A DNA stretch of 64,000 bases from Methanosarcina barkeri str. Wiesmoor (GTDB taxonomy: Archaea > Halobacteriota > Methanosarcinia > Methanosarcinales > Methanosarcinaceae), in the NCBI RefSeq assembly GCF_000969985.1, contig NZ_CP009526.1:558001-622000 (forward strand), in the 5' to 3' direction. A program made the position numbers and the translations under genes. Shown here one piece after another: positions 43,745 to 52,908 of the stretch (position 1 is its first letter; every line of letters begins with the position of its first letter). Under the pieces are notes generated by a model. That model was not told where the DNA came from, made no database searches, and worked only from the letters and a program-made list of their open reading frames with translations.

Positions 43745-43926
43745 AGGTGTTCCCTGGTTATAGTGTTAAGTGTTAAATCGATAATTCTCACTGATGATTG
43801 AAGAATATCTAATATTCCTTGAAGCCTGAAAGTGTGAAATTATAAATGTCATCAAGCCTTGGGTCTATGATAAAAAGAAATGCTAGTAATTAAATGTTAC
43901 GGACATGGATGTAAAATAAGGTAGAT

Positions 43927-44667
43927 TTGCAGGATTCTTTTCTTAAAAAGGTGATTAGCGTAAAAAAGAATAACATTGAAACAAGGCTTACAGAGGCAAG
44001 GAAAGAACTTGCAGGCGTAGAGGGATTTCCTGACCCTGAATTTGTAGGCATTATTAAAGAACTGGGGTTCAGATGTGAACTCTGTGCACGCTGTTGCACC
44101 AAAGAGTTTAACGACCACGTTTTTCTGCTCGATGCAGACCTAGTAGTTATAAGGCAGATTAATCCGGATTCCGTTACCCCTGCTCCATATCCTGAGTTTT
44201 GCGACCAGAAGGGCAGGTTTTATGTCTCAGGATACGCCTTGAAAACAAAACCTGACGGTTCCTGTATCTTCCTTGAGAATAAGCGCTGCAAAATTTATGA
44301 CAGGCGTCCTTCAATCTGTAGGGTCTATCCATACATGCTTCACAGGGAAGCTGATGACTCGGGCAGGGTGGGCTGGCGCCAGATAAGCGGCTTAAACGAG
44401 CATGGAAGCTATTATTCCGGGCTCGATGATTCTGAATGTGAAGAAATTGCGAGGGTAACCAGGGCTTATGAAGAGGCTTACCTGAGACAGATGATCGGGT
44501 TTTTTGAAGCTGTGAAGATTCACTTCCAAAAAAACGGTCTGAAGCACGTTCAAAGCGTATATGACCGCAGAATACGGGAGTTTCTTAAAGGCAAGTGCGA
44601 ACTTGAAGTCTTTGTATATTATAACGGCGAGTTTGAAAAATGTGATCTTAAACCACATGCTGATTAA
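43927..44667 (+). CDS. YkgJ-type Zn/Fe-cluster cysteine protein
   Basis: 246 residues starting at TTG (AAGGTAGA upstream). Two cysteine groups are visible: FRCELCARCCTKEF near residue 40 and CIFLENKRCKIYDRRPSICRVYP near 120. That is the CxxCxxCC and CxxL..CxIY..RPxxCRxYP pattern of the YkgJ (UPF0153) family, thought to bind a Zn or Fe-S centre. An unusual C-terminal ~90 residues follow (SECEEIARVTRAYEEAYLRQ). Role unknown. AT-rich spacers lie on both sides. Confidence 0.88.
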   Translation: MQDSFLKKVISVKKNNIETRLTEARKELAGVEGFPDPEFVGIIKELGFRCELCARCCTKEFNDHVFLLDADLVVIRQINPDSVTPAPYPEFCDQKGRFYVSGYALKTKPDGSCIFLENKRCKIYDRRPSICRVYPYMLHREADDSGRVGWRQISGLNEHGSYYSGLDDSECEEIARVTRAYEEAYLRQMIGFFEAVKIHFQKNGLKHVQSVYDRRIREFLKGKCELEVFVYYNGEFEKCDLKPHAD

Positions 44668-45241
44668 CAGTACTGTAGAACTCGATTGGCAATCCGATTA
44701 AACACTGGAATCCTCTATTTTATTTTTCGGATTGATAAAAATCCTGTAGAGAAACAAACATCTAGCTTCGGTGAATCACAATTAAATAAAGTTTAAGTAA
44801 AAAAACAAAAACTAGGAACAGTAATATTCAAACAGCTATTTTTAGTGAAGAGATAAGTTGAGATTTACTTTTGGCAGGCAACTCGTTTTTCCGATATTTT
44901 AAACGATAGCGATAGCTCTTTTGCTGGAAAACACATTACTCTAAGCTAAATATTATTGAAGAAAGTGTTCATTGCTTATATTCATGAGATCTTCATTATG
45001 TGAAATCTGGGTTATATTATATTTTCAGCTGAATAAATTACACAATATTTTCAAAACAGCAATCATTATCAATTATCAAAATTGTTAATTATCAAAATCT
45101 AATATTGACATGTTGAACGCAGGTTGAAATTATCTAGTCAGACTGACTCATGAATTATTTGATATATTATTTGATATATTACTTGATATATTATTTAATA
45201 CTCATTCTGGAAAATTCAGATTCCAAACTGAGAGGAGTAGC
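44668..45241. other. AT-rich spacer, no gene
   Basis: Contains a short array TTGATATATTAT-type at 45155-45200 (about three and a half 12-bp copies) and a GATAGCGATAGCTC motif near 44905. Nothing else recognised. Confidence 0.5.
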
Positions 45242-45754
45242 ATGTCTTTTAAAAGTTTCCTATTGAAGAGACTGATTATATGGGATTTTATTCCATATTC
45301 TTTGAGATGGAAAAAATCCGTAAGTGGGATTGGGATTATATATGTGGGCACTCTGGAAATGATGCAGGAAAAATATGGAAAAGATGGTGTAAGCAACTTA
45401 AACGAGACTATGTATAACATTGGCCTTGGGCAATCAACAGAAATTCTGAAGACGCTGGGCTTAAAAAGAGATCTGGACGGATGTGCATATGTACTGCTGG
45501 CAATGCACCGGATTTTCGGAATCAAAAGCAAAATAATTCATAAAGATGACAATAAAATAGTAATTCATGCCAGGAAATGCCGTTGGGGAGGACATTTAAA
45601 AAAATGGAATGTCAGAACCTGTTTATCCATCGATAATTATGAAGCAGGATTGATTGAAGGTATACTGCCTTCTTCGGAGCATACATATACCAAAAGAAGA
45701 AGTTGTGGCGATAACGTTTGTGAGCTTGTTATCAGTTTTAGTGACAGTAATTGA
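45242..45754 (+). CDS. ATC-hydrolase-like (L-2-amino-thiazoline-4-carboxylate hydrolase family) protein
   Basis: 170 residues, GAGGAGTAGC directly before the ATG. The C-terminal ~80 residues show the cysteine pattern of that family: HARKCRWGGHL, VRTCLSIDNYEAGLIEGILP, and RSCGDNVCELVIS. The N-terminal half (LKRLIIWDFIPYSLRWKKS, YNIGLGQSTEILKTLG) resembles the helical sensor-like part. Members are poorly characterised; some are linked to V4R/methanogen-output domains. Assignment from pattern only. Confidence 0.55.
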   Translation: MSFKSFLLKRLIIWDFIPYSLRWKKSVSGIGIIYVGTLEMMQEKYGKDGVSNLNETMYNIGLGQSTEILKTLGLKRDLDGCAYVLLAMHRIFGIKSKIIHKDDNKIVIHARKCRWGGHLKKWNVRTCLSIDNYEAGLIEGILPSSEHTYTKRRSCGDNVCELVISFSDSN

Positions 45755-45904
45755 CTTTTTTCCCACCGTAGTGGCATATACTGAATACTACAAAATGTAG
45801 ATTTCATCAAACCCCACGTAGCCTTTCATTATTGATGATACAAGGTTTAATTTAAAAAATGAATATCAGGTAAAAATTAAAAAAGTTTTGTGAAGGCAAA
45901 AAAA

Positions 45905-46603
45905 TTAAGAAACAATATAATTTGTTTTTCCTTTGACCTTCCACTTAAGAAGTATCCCTTCTTCGATTGTTTCAGCAGAAGACAATTCAAGCTCCAGGAG
46001 TTCAGCTTCTGAAAATCCTTTTCCGTCAGTGAAAGTTGGGGCTGTAGCGCCACCTATAATAAAGTTTCCTACGAAGGTGTAGATTTCATCAACAAGGCCT
46101 GCAGAAAGCATTCCCCAGTTGAGGGTTGCCCCTCCTTCGACCATGAGGATGTTTATTCCCATTTTCTTTAATACTCTTACAAGCTCCTGAAGGTCGACTT
46201 TCTCAGTCCCTGCCTTGATAACAAGAGCTTTTTTTTCCAGTTTTTCTATTTTTTCGGCAGGAGCAGAAGTTGAAACAGCAATTATCCTGAGCCCGTCTCC
46301 TTTTTTGAAAATATCAGCATCTAGCGGAGTCCTTGCTGAACTGTCCACAATAATCCTTACTGGATTTTCGTTTTTTCCTGCGGCTTTCCTGGCTGCCTTT
46401 CTCTTTGGAGACTTTACGGTTAAGCTTGGATCGTCCGAAAGGACGGTTCCTATACCTACCATAACTGCGTCTGCCTGGGCTCGGAGTTCGTCGACTCGTT
46501 CAAAATCAAGTTTCCCGGAGATTCGGACCTGTTTCCGTTCCTTTGTTGAAAGTTTGCCGTCGGCTGACATAGCAGAATTTATAAAAACAAAAGGTTTGTC
46601 CAT
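45905..46603 (-). CDS. 2,5-diamino-6-ribosylamino-pyrimidinone 5'-phosphate reductase (archaeal RIB7 type)
   Basis: 232 residues, RibD C-terminal/DHFR-like fold. MDKPFVFINSAMSADGKLST, DAVMVGIGTVLSDDPSLTV, RIIVDSSARTP, then ILMVEGGATLNWGMLSAGLVDEIY and PTFTDGKGF. It reduces the ribosyl group early in archaeal riboflavin and F420 synthesis using NADPH. Start at the ATG 8 bp after AGGAG. Spacer repeats CTTAAATAACCTTATTT follow upstream (46680-46760). Monocistronic. Confidence 0.92.
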   Translation of the reverse strand: MDKPFVFINSAMSADGKLSTKERKQVRISGKLDFERVDELRAQADAVMVGIGTVLSDDPSLTVKSPKRKAARKAAGKNENPVRIIVDSSARTPLDADIFKKGDGLRIIAVSTSAPAEKIEKLEKKALVIKAGTEKVDLQELVRVLKKMGINILMVEGGATLNWGMLSAGLVDEIYTFVGNFIIGGATAPTFTDGKGFSEAELLELELSSAETIEEGILLKWKVKGKTNYIVS

Positions 46604-46818
46604 TTTTCTAGCTCCTGAAAAAAGCAGTTTTCGGAGGAATTTCTAGGGAGAATGCCTCCTTACTGGAAAAAATTTTGAATAGGCATTAATAGCCTTATTT
46701 TTCTTAAATAACCTTATTTTTTCTTAAATGACTTTATTTCTTCTTAAATAACCTTAATTCTTCTTCGCTTCATGTTAAAAACACTTAACGGTTCTTAAAA
46801 GCGAGATTTAATCTTAAT

Positions 46819-47673
46819 TTATTCGAGTTCTATCAGAGGTTTCAGGAGGTCGTGGTCTCTCAAAAGTCCCTGAAGTTTCCGGTTTGAATTGATAATCGGA
46901 ACCTGGTCAATCCTGTTCCGCTTCATTTTCCGTGCACAGTCACTGACAGATGTAATATATGTAGCTGTGATTGGCTCCCTTATCATTATATCGCTTCCGA
47001 TCAGGTTGGGAACCTTAATCCTTGAGACGCTGTAGTAAATGCTCATGGTGTCTCGCATCGATTCCCAGGTCCAGGCGTCATCGTCCTGGCCTGCAGACAT
47101 ATCTGACATCTCTACACTGTCTTCAATTATGCTGGCAGCAATAACATCACGATCTGAGATTATTCCTATGAGCTCTAAGTTTGAATCAAGTACCGGGACA
47201 GCCTTAACACCTGCGAGTTCCATAATCCTGGCAGCAACGGGTAGAGGTGTTTCACTGTAGATAGCAACGACTTCCTTTTCCACATAGTCCTTTATCGGGA
47301 TATCGATGTTCATGTCAGCAATTGTGCCTATAATATCTGCCACGGTAACAAGCCCTACAAGTTTCCCGTCATCGACCACCGGAAGCCTTCTTATGTGGTG
47401 TTCCAAAAGTAAGCGTGCTGCGGTCTGCAGATCCGATCCGGAGGATATGGTTATCGGACCACGTGTCATAAGAAGAGCCAGTTGTTCTTCTTCAGGGTTT
47501 TGTAAAAGGTTTGTCCTTGTTACAACTCCCACAACTTTAGAGTCTTTAAGTACCGGAACTCCTGAAATGTGTTTGTTCTTAAGAATTTTAAGAACCTCAT
47601 CCCTTGAACCTGGAAGGGTTGCACTTGCTACATCCCTTACCATGATATCTTCAATGAAGATGTTCTTTGGCAT
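46819..47673 (-). CDS. protein with four CBS domains
   Basis: About 284 residues from the ATG at 47673 (an in-frame ATG at 47727 would add 18 residues; GGTG lies before 47673). Four CBS modules in two tandem pairs: MVRDVASATLPGSRDEVLKI, MTRGPITISSGSDLQTAARL, YVEKEVVAIYSETPLPVAAR and MIREPITATYITSVSDCARK. No other domain. Such proteins sense AMP/ATP/SAM. Downstream of a UspA gene and of an amidohydrolase gene on the same strand (gaps 85 and 18 bp), suggesting a stress/energy-status operon. Confidence 0.9.
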   Translation of the reverse strand: MPKNIFIEDIMVRDVASATLPGSRDEVLKILKNKHISGVPVLKDSKVVGVVTRTNLLQNPEEEQLALLMTRGPITISSGSDLQTAARLLLEHHIRRLPVVDDGKLVGLVTVADIIGTIADMNIDIPIKDYVEKEVVAIYSETPLPVAARIMELAGVKAVPVLDSNLELIGIISDRDVIAASIIEDSVEMSDMSAGQDDDAWTWESMRDTMSIYYSVSRIKVPNLIGSDIMIREPITATYITSVSDCARKMKRNRIDQVPIINSNRKLQGLLRDHDLLKPLIELE

Positions 47674-47758
47674 ATAATCTACACCTTTGTATATTCTAAA
47701 TCCTGGTTTTCTTTCTCCGATGTCCATTTCTCAAAAAGCATCTAATTGACAGAAAATT

Positions 47759-48211
47759 TTAACTTTCTTTTTCACTCCGGACTACCAGGACAGGGACTTT
47801 TGAGCCTCTTACTACTTTCTCTGCAACGCTTCCCATCAGAAACCTGTCGAGCCCGGTTTTTCCGAGGGTGCCCATAACTATCAGGTCAACGTTATTGTTT
47901 TCTGCAAAATTTATAATCTCATTACTTGGGTGACCTTCCAACAGCACTTCTCTTACCTCAACTCCTGAGACCTTTCCGCGTTCCTGTACCATGGATATCG
48001 CTTTCTCCCCTTCTTTTCTTAGGGTATCATACATTGCTTCCCATCCCGCATCCATGGGTATCGAAGAAAAAGAAGTTATATCTATTACGTAGAGAGCGTG
48101 AACCGTGGCCCCGCTGAGTTTTGCAATCTCAATACCGTAAGAAATAGCCTTAAGGCTGTTCTCGGATCCGTCTGTTGCAATCACTATATTCCGGTAAAAT
48201 TCGCTCATCAT
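47759..48211 (-). CDS. universal stress protein (UspA family)
   Basis: 150 residues. [20 protein letters not shown] at the start and the ATP-binding [20 protein letters not shown] near the C terminus (G-x2-G-x9-G-S pattern), then VPVLVVRSE. The nucleotide-binding motif is intact. GGAG lies 6 bp before the ATG; the amidohydrolase stop is 18 bp upstream. Dimeric stress protein whose exact role in archaea is unclear. Confidence 0.92.
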   Translation of the reverse strand: MMSEFYRNIVIATDGSENSLKAISYGIEIAKLSGATVHALYVIDITSFSSIPMDAGWEAMYDTLRKEGEKAISMVQERGKVSGVEVREVLLEGHPSNEIINFAENNNVDLIVMGTLGKTGLDRFLMGSVAEKVVRGSKVPVLVVRSEKES

Positions 48212-48229
48212 GTCTGTTCTCCATTTGCT

Positions 48230-49339
48230 TTACGAATGAAGCACTGATAGTATGTCATCGGGTCTTGCCCGCCTTGTGATTCCACTTATGGGGTTCTTTA
48301 TCCCTGCAAGATTATTGGAATTTCCATTCAGGATCATGAGATTAGCTTTATTCCCCTTTTGTATCGAACCCGTAGAATCAGATCCCATTACAAAGGAACC
48401 ATTAAGTGTGCAAATTTTAAATACTTGCCTGTCATCAATGGAAAAAATCTTAGACATAAATTCCATCTCAGCAAACATATTTACAGAATTTAACATTACA
48501 TTATCCGTTCCTGCAGCTACTTTTATCCCAGCTTCCAGCATCTCGGCAACAGGCGCAATTCCTGCTCCTGTAATTAGGTTAGACCTGGGACAGACGACAA
48601 CCGGAATCTTCGCATCAGCCACGTCTTCAAGATCTTTTTTTGTGGCATTTGTCAAATGAATCAGAAGATCTGGCTCAAGTGACAATGCTTTTTCTATGTC
48701 GCTCGTATCTTTTTCTCCGGCGTGAATTGCAAAGAATTTTTTATGTTGTCGTGTGTAGGTAGCAATATTCTCCAATAGTTCAAGATCAAGGTCATTTGCC
48801 CCACTCATTCCAAGCCCGGTAGAATGTAGAAAAATTCTTCTTACTTCTGCCAGTACAACCTGAAGTGGAAGTTCAGGCTCTGTAGGTCTACCCAGTATCA
48901 TGGAATGAAGTTTAAGTCCTTCGAGTGCTTTATTCAGGGCTGCAATCCCTACAACGCCTCCTTCTCTGAAATCCGCAAAAGCACAGGTTCCGGTTTCTAT
49001 CATGTCTAGCAAGGACTTTCTCATGCCCTCGATCAAGGCTTTGTATGGCGTGTCTCTTAATATCCTGTGTTTTAACCCATCAGGAGGCTTTACAAGAGCA
49101 TCCAGGTCTCTTTGAGTCCGAAATCCGGAAACTTTTCCCAGAGGGGGGTCTTTAAATACCGAGTCTCCAAGGTGAGTATGTGCATTGACAAAACAGGGAG
49201 CAATTATGTTCTTAGAGAGTGTATGCTCTTCCCCAATCTCCGTAATTATTCCTCTCTTTACGCAGATATACCCTTCAATAGGTTCCAGTTCAGGGCCTGC
49301 AATAATTGTCCCGGGAATTATCTGTTCAGTGCCGTACAT
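48230..49339 (-). CDS. amidohydrolase family protein (cytosine deaminase/TrzA-like)
   Basis: 369 residues. Metal motif FVNAHTHLGDSVF near residue 50, then IHAGEKDTSD (His of the active site), VVVCPRSNLITGAG and AAGTDNVMLNSVNMFAEM (catalytic Asp). C-terminal TGSIQKGNKANLMIL matches amidohydrolase/guanine-deaminase-like enzymes that remove amino groups from heterocycles. The substrate is not evident. GAGGTG 7 bp before the ATG. First gene of the amidohydrolase-UspA-CBS operon. Confidence 0.85.
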   Translation of the reverse strand: MYGTEQIIPGTIIAGPELEPIEGYICVKRGIITEIGEEHTLSKNIIAPCFVNAHTHLGDSVFKDPPLGKVSGFRTQRDLDALVKPPDGLKHRILRDTPYKALIEGMRKSLLDMIETGTCAFADFREGGVVGIAALNKALEGLKLHSMILGRPTEPELPLQVVLAEVRRIFLHSTGLGMSGANDLDLELLENIATYTRQHKKFFAIHAGEKDTSDIEKALSLEPDLLIHLTNATKKDLEDVADAKIPVVVCPRSNLITGAGIAPVAEMLEAGIKVAAGTDNVMLNSVNMFAEMEFMSKIFSIDDRQVFKICTLNGSFVMGSDSTGSIQKGNKANLMILNGNSNNLAGIKNPISGITRRARPDDILSVLHS

Positions 49340-49717
49340 ATATACGCACCTCAGCTACTCATTAAGCACATATGCTCAATTTGTGGAAGAGCAAACATAT
49401 ACATAATATATAAGTTTTTCTTCCAATTTTTTACACATTTTTCAGAATATATCAATCTTCAAAAATTAGCTTTTTCAAAATGTAGTCTTTTTGAAAATGT
49501 AATTTGTTAAGAATACCATTAACTACTTTTTTTGCTTTTGAATCTTTTTTATGATGTCTATCATCTGCATTTTTTCTGGTATTTGTTATCTGCAGTTCGC
49601 AGTTTTAATCCTGCATTCTTTCAGTTATCTCTTCAAATTATATGTTCTTATACTGCCTTTATAATTGAAACCGTTTCTCTTAAGAGAAATCGATTTTTAA
49701 TATAAATATTCCCTTTA

Positions 49718-49798
49718 TATATACAATGTGGTGAATTCGTAGTTCGCCGATATTTTTATATATTACTATGTATATAATGTAGCTTCGTCGCATTGTAT
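49718..49798. other. inverted repeat upstream of the ncRNA candidate
   Basis: TATACAATG and CATTGTATA (9-bp perfect arms) near 49720-49728 and 49790-49798, with two TATA-like stretches inside or beside them. It may be part of the promoter of the RNA at 49786 or the edge of a small element. 49340-49717 is an AT-rich spacer without genes. Confidence 0.35.
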
Positions 49799-49975
49799 AG
49801 GTCCTTGCACGAGGTAATGGAAAATCCTGACTGTGAGTGTACAGACAACCCCAATGCGGTATATCAATAGTGTGACACTGCCCTGCACGAGGGTAACTGA
49901 AAGTGACTGCGGAAAACCAGAGGATGAGCTTTCGGAGTTAGTGCGCCAGGGCTACAGCACTATTTTCTCTATCTT
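49786..49975 (+). ncRNA. candidate structured RNA in the 49340-50192 spacer
   Basis: A G+C-rich, structured block surrounded by AT-rich DNA. CCTTGCACGAGG (49803-49814) and CCCTGCACGAGGG (49881-49893) are two small hairpins with near-identical loops, each followed by GTAA-x-TG/CTG. The long-range stem AATAGTG (49866-49872) with CACTATT (49957-49963), and the inner GCCCTG (49880-49885) with CAGGGC (49947-49952), close the second domain. TTTTCTCTATCTTTT follows as a possible terminator; a TATA-like box TTTTTATATATTAC (49754) would place the start near 49786. No protein frame. Family not recognised. The strand is inferred. Confidence 0.45.
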
Positions 49976-50192
49976 TTAAAACTCTTTTTAGGTATCTTTT
50001 GAACAATGAACCTAGACTTTATTTTCTTTAAATTTTACTTGTTTGAACCTTTACTTGTTTGAACTTTTACTTGTTTAAAATTTCATTTGTTTGAAATTTT
50101 AATCTTATGCTGTCATTGTTTCCGATTGTTTCTTTACTTTAACGGGTCAGTCCGTTATTGATTTATATAATCCCTCCCGAAAGGTAAATGAT

Positions 50193-50522
50193 ATGTCCTT
50201 CGAAGAGGCAATAACAGATATGGGGTCCGATGTAATTATTGATATAGAGGTTACTCCGGGTTCCAGGTCAATTTCGGTTCCAAGCGGTTATAACGAGTGG
50301 CGCAAGCGAATTGAAGTAAAACTAACCAAAAATGCCCAGAAAGGAAAGGCAAACGAACAGCTGGTAGAATGCCTTGCTGAACTCTTCTCAATTAGCAGTT
50401 CGAATATTCTTATAAATAGTGGGGCAACAAGCAGTAAGAAGTCTTTATTGTTAAAAGGAGTTTCATATCAACAGGCAGTTTCAGTTTTTGAAGCGCATTT
50501 AAAAAATAACCCCGAAATTTAA
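50193..50522 (+). CDS. DUF167 (UPF0235) protein
   Basis: 109 residues. IDIEVTPGSRSISVPSGYNEW, then RIEVKLTKNAQKGKANEQLV and SSNILINSGATSSKKSLLLKGV: the standard small alpha/beta fold of UPF0235/YggU. Function unknown. The last residues KNNPEI come from a 20-bp unit that repeats after the stop (50501-50540). Confidence 0.88.
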   Translation: MSFEEAITDMGSDVIIDIEVTPGSRSISVPSGYNEWRKRIEVKLTKNAQKGKANEQLVECLAELFSISSSNILINSGATSSKKSLLLKGVSYQQAVSVFEAHLKNNPEI

Positions 50523-50540
50523 AAAATAACCCCGAAATTT
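50501..50540. repeat. 20-bp unit x 2 at the end of the DUF167 gene
   Basis: AAAAAATAACCCCGAAATTT occurs at 50501-50520 (coding) and 50521-50540 (after the stop). The TAA stop straddles the junction. Confidence 0.9.
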
Positions 50541-50662
50541 AAAAACTACATTTAAAAATAACCGAACTTCAAGAGTAACTTCCTTGTCTCTGATAAGTAA
50601 ACTGCCTATGAGTAAACTGCAGTTCTCTTAAAGTTTTAATTACTAAAAAGGTTGCAGAAAAC

Positions 50663-51094
50663 GTGACTGATCTTGAAATTTACAGAAAAAGGCTTGAAAG
50701 AATTGAAGAGCTGCTCTCGGAACTCTCTGAATATTCTGGAAGGGGAGCAATTATCATTGTTGAAGGAAAAAGAGATGTTCTTTCACTGAAAAGGCTTGGA
50801 ATTGAAGGCAATTTTGAACTTGCAACCCATCAATCTCTTTTTAATTTCTCTGAGAAAATTGCTCGGCTTGGTAATGAAGTAGTCATACTAACTGATTGGG
50901 ACCGACGAGGTGACATTCTGGCTATAAAACTTTCAGGATACTTCCAGAGTTTTGGTTTGAAACCCGAACTTGAGATCCGAAACAAACTCCGACTTATCTC
51001 TCAGAAGGAAATTAAAGATGTAGAAAGCCTTTACACTTATGTTTCCAAGCTAAGATTGAAAACTGGCTACTGCTCAAAGCGGGATTTCCAATAA
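50663..51094 (+). CDS. Toprim-domain protein (UPF0292 type)
   Basis: 143 residues from a GTG start. [20 protein letters not shown] carries the catalytic Glu of a Toprim domain and [18 protein letters not shown] the paired Asp motif. Small stand-alone Toprim proteins of archaea are presumed nucleases or primase-like. The C terminus ([13 protein letters not shown]) is helical. Confidence 0.85.
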   Translation: MTDLEIYRKRLERIEELLSELSEYSGRGAIIIVEGKRDVLSLKRLGIEGNFELATHQSLFNFSEKIARLGNEVVILTDWDRRGDILAIKLSGYFQSFGLKPELEIRNKLRLISQKEIKDVESLYTYVSKLRLKTGYCSKRDFQ

Positions 51095-51237
51095 GTCTAA
51101 ATCTTAAAAATGAAATTTAAAGGTCAAGTTCAAAAATTAATATTAAAATTAATATTATAGTCACTATTAAAAACAAAGACTAAAGTCAATATTAAAACCA
51201 AATATTAAAGTTAACATTAACAATTGAAGGAGTTGTT

Positions 51238-51642
51238 TTATTCTTTATTAGGTTCTGCTTTCTCCTGAATTATCTCCATACTCTGTGGACTCTTCTGATG
51301 GTTGAATGTTCGGTCAAATTCCGGATACTTTGGAAACTTGCCAGCTAGCTCTTCAAACATTTTGTGTCTTGGACTGATGATGATTATATGCGCAGGAGGA
51401 TGAATTTTCTTTAGTCTACTAATTGCCGCCCCTGCATGATTATTCAACTCCACCAGTGCTGCCGAATTACATTTTGACTTGAGGGATACGCCCATTACAC
51501 TAACAAGAAGTTCATCAGCATAGTTTGGTTCTATGCATTTTGGAGTAGCTGAAAATTGAATATGTCCGTATCGTTCTAGATCATGTAAGGCTATTTTTAC
51601 TTTATCCGAGTCGTCTGCCCGGACTAACGCGAATGATTTCAT
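51238..51642 (-). CDS. DUF356 methanogen protein
   Basis: 134 residues. MKSFALVRADDSDKVKIALH, then ALVELNNHAGAAISRLKKIH and AHIIIISPRHKMFEELAGKF match the methanogen-specific DUF356 family. Function unknown. GGTGGTG precedes the ATG. Convergent with the Toprim gene. Confidence 0.85.
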   Translation of the reverse strand: MKSFALVRADDSDKVKIALHDLERYGHIQFSATPKCIEPNYADELLVSVMGVSLKSKCNSAALVELNNHAGAAISRLKKIHPPAHIIIISPRHKMFEELAGKFPKYPEFDRTFNHQKSPQSMEIIQEKAEPNKE

Positions 51643-52644
51643 TTTTTACACACCACCAATATACTGAAGTTATCCCCATTTTGATATGGATTTACCCCTA
51701 TAATAAACTTTGTGTATGAGAGATGCTGAACAGCCAGGTTTTTGGGCGTTTTAGACCTCTTATGGTCTTTTAATTGCTTTTACGGCGCTATATATGGTCT
51801 GGTCCCCAGGCTGCAAAATTTCATTTCTCTTATCTAGGAGATCTTCAAAAATTATAAGGGTACCTTGCAATTTCTTTTTTCAGATGTAGTATACGCTTCC
51901 AGGTAATGGAGCCTTGTATTCTATACTTATATTCATCGTATATATATTCGTTTTGAAATAATATCTTCAATGAAAAAGTTTCATTTCTTAAGTAAAAAAG
52001 CTTCTTTGACGTTATTTTTTACTGCTGTTTTTATCTAAATTCTATATTTTTTATCTATTTATACTTGGAAACTTATTTTATAAAACTATTAAATTAATTC
52101 TCATCTTTGTCAAAATTAAAAGGAGAGTACTGTTATTCATTATATTAAACTATTCAAGGTTAATTGCCAATTTTTATGGAGTCTATTATAAACTTTAATA
52201 AGATGAAGACTTATTTCAGGTGAATCCAAATTATGAATATTTTCACAAACTTGCGCTCCTGATATCACGTCATCAGATAATATTTCCAGAATTAAAACCC
52301 TAATTTACATATTTCAAGTTATATATTATATATCATTGAATATATAATATTAAATATAATCTCTCAAAAATAAAATATTACTTGATAAAATGATATCTTT
52401 TATTTAGGACTTCGCTATATCATATACCAAAATAGAGTACAATAAGGTATCAAAAGGTATTACATATCTGTATTCTCTTTCTTTTCGTCCGTGTTTACTT
52501 TATAAATTCAGCGGAAGAATTAATACATCTTTAGAATTATGGATATACCCTTGATATTTTAAGAAAAAATGATCTTTAGTTTATTTCTGATATTCAATCT
52601 AAGTTCAGTACTTTCAATAGTAAGTCCATTATTTGTAATCCAAT
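51643..52644. other. gene-free AT-rich stretch
   Basis: Long spacer up to the array at 52645. A G+C-richer patch at 51770-51830 contains GGCGCTATATATGGTCTGGT then CCCCAGGC; no frame or known RNA recognised. It could contain a small RNA. Confidence 0.4.
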
Positions 52645-52776
52645 AATAAGACCGTTACCTGTAATTTAGTAATAAGACCGTTACCTGTAATTTAGTAATA
52701 AGATCATTACCTGTAATTTAGTAATAAGATCATTACCTGTAATTCAATGATAAAATCATTACCTGTATAATCCAAT
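52645..52776. repeat. minisatellite, 26-bp unit x 5
   Basis: AATAAGACCGTTACCTGTAA plus TTTAGT, changing to AATAAGATCATTACCTGTAA in later copies, ending with a degenerate copy. Upstream of proA (start 52909). Confidence 0.92.
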
Positions 52777-52908
52777 AGTAAGATCTTACTTCTATCCGTT
52801 ATCGAGTAACGCCGAATCTTCTGTAAATTAAATGATACAATAACAGTTTTGGCTGCCCAAGTCCTTAAATTAAGGCATACAGGAATCATTATATTAGAAG
52901 GTGATTAT

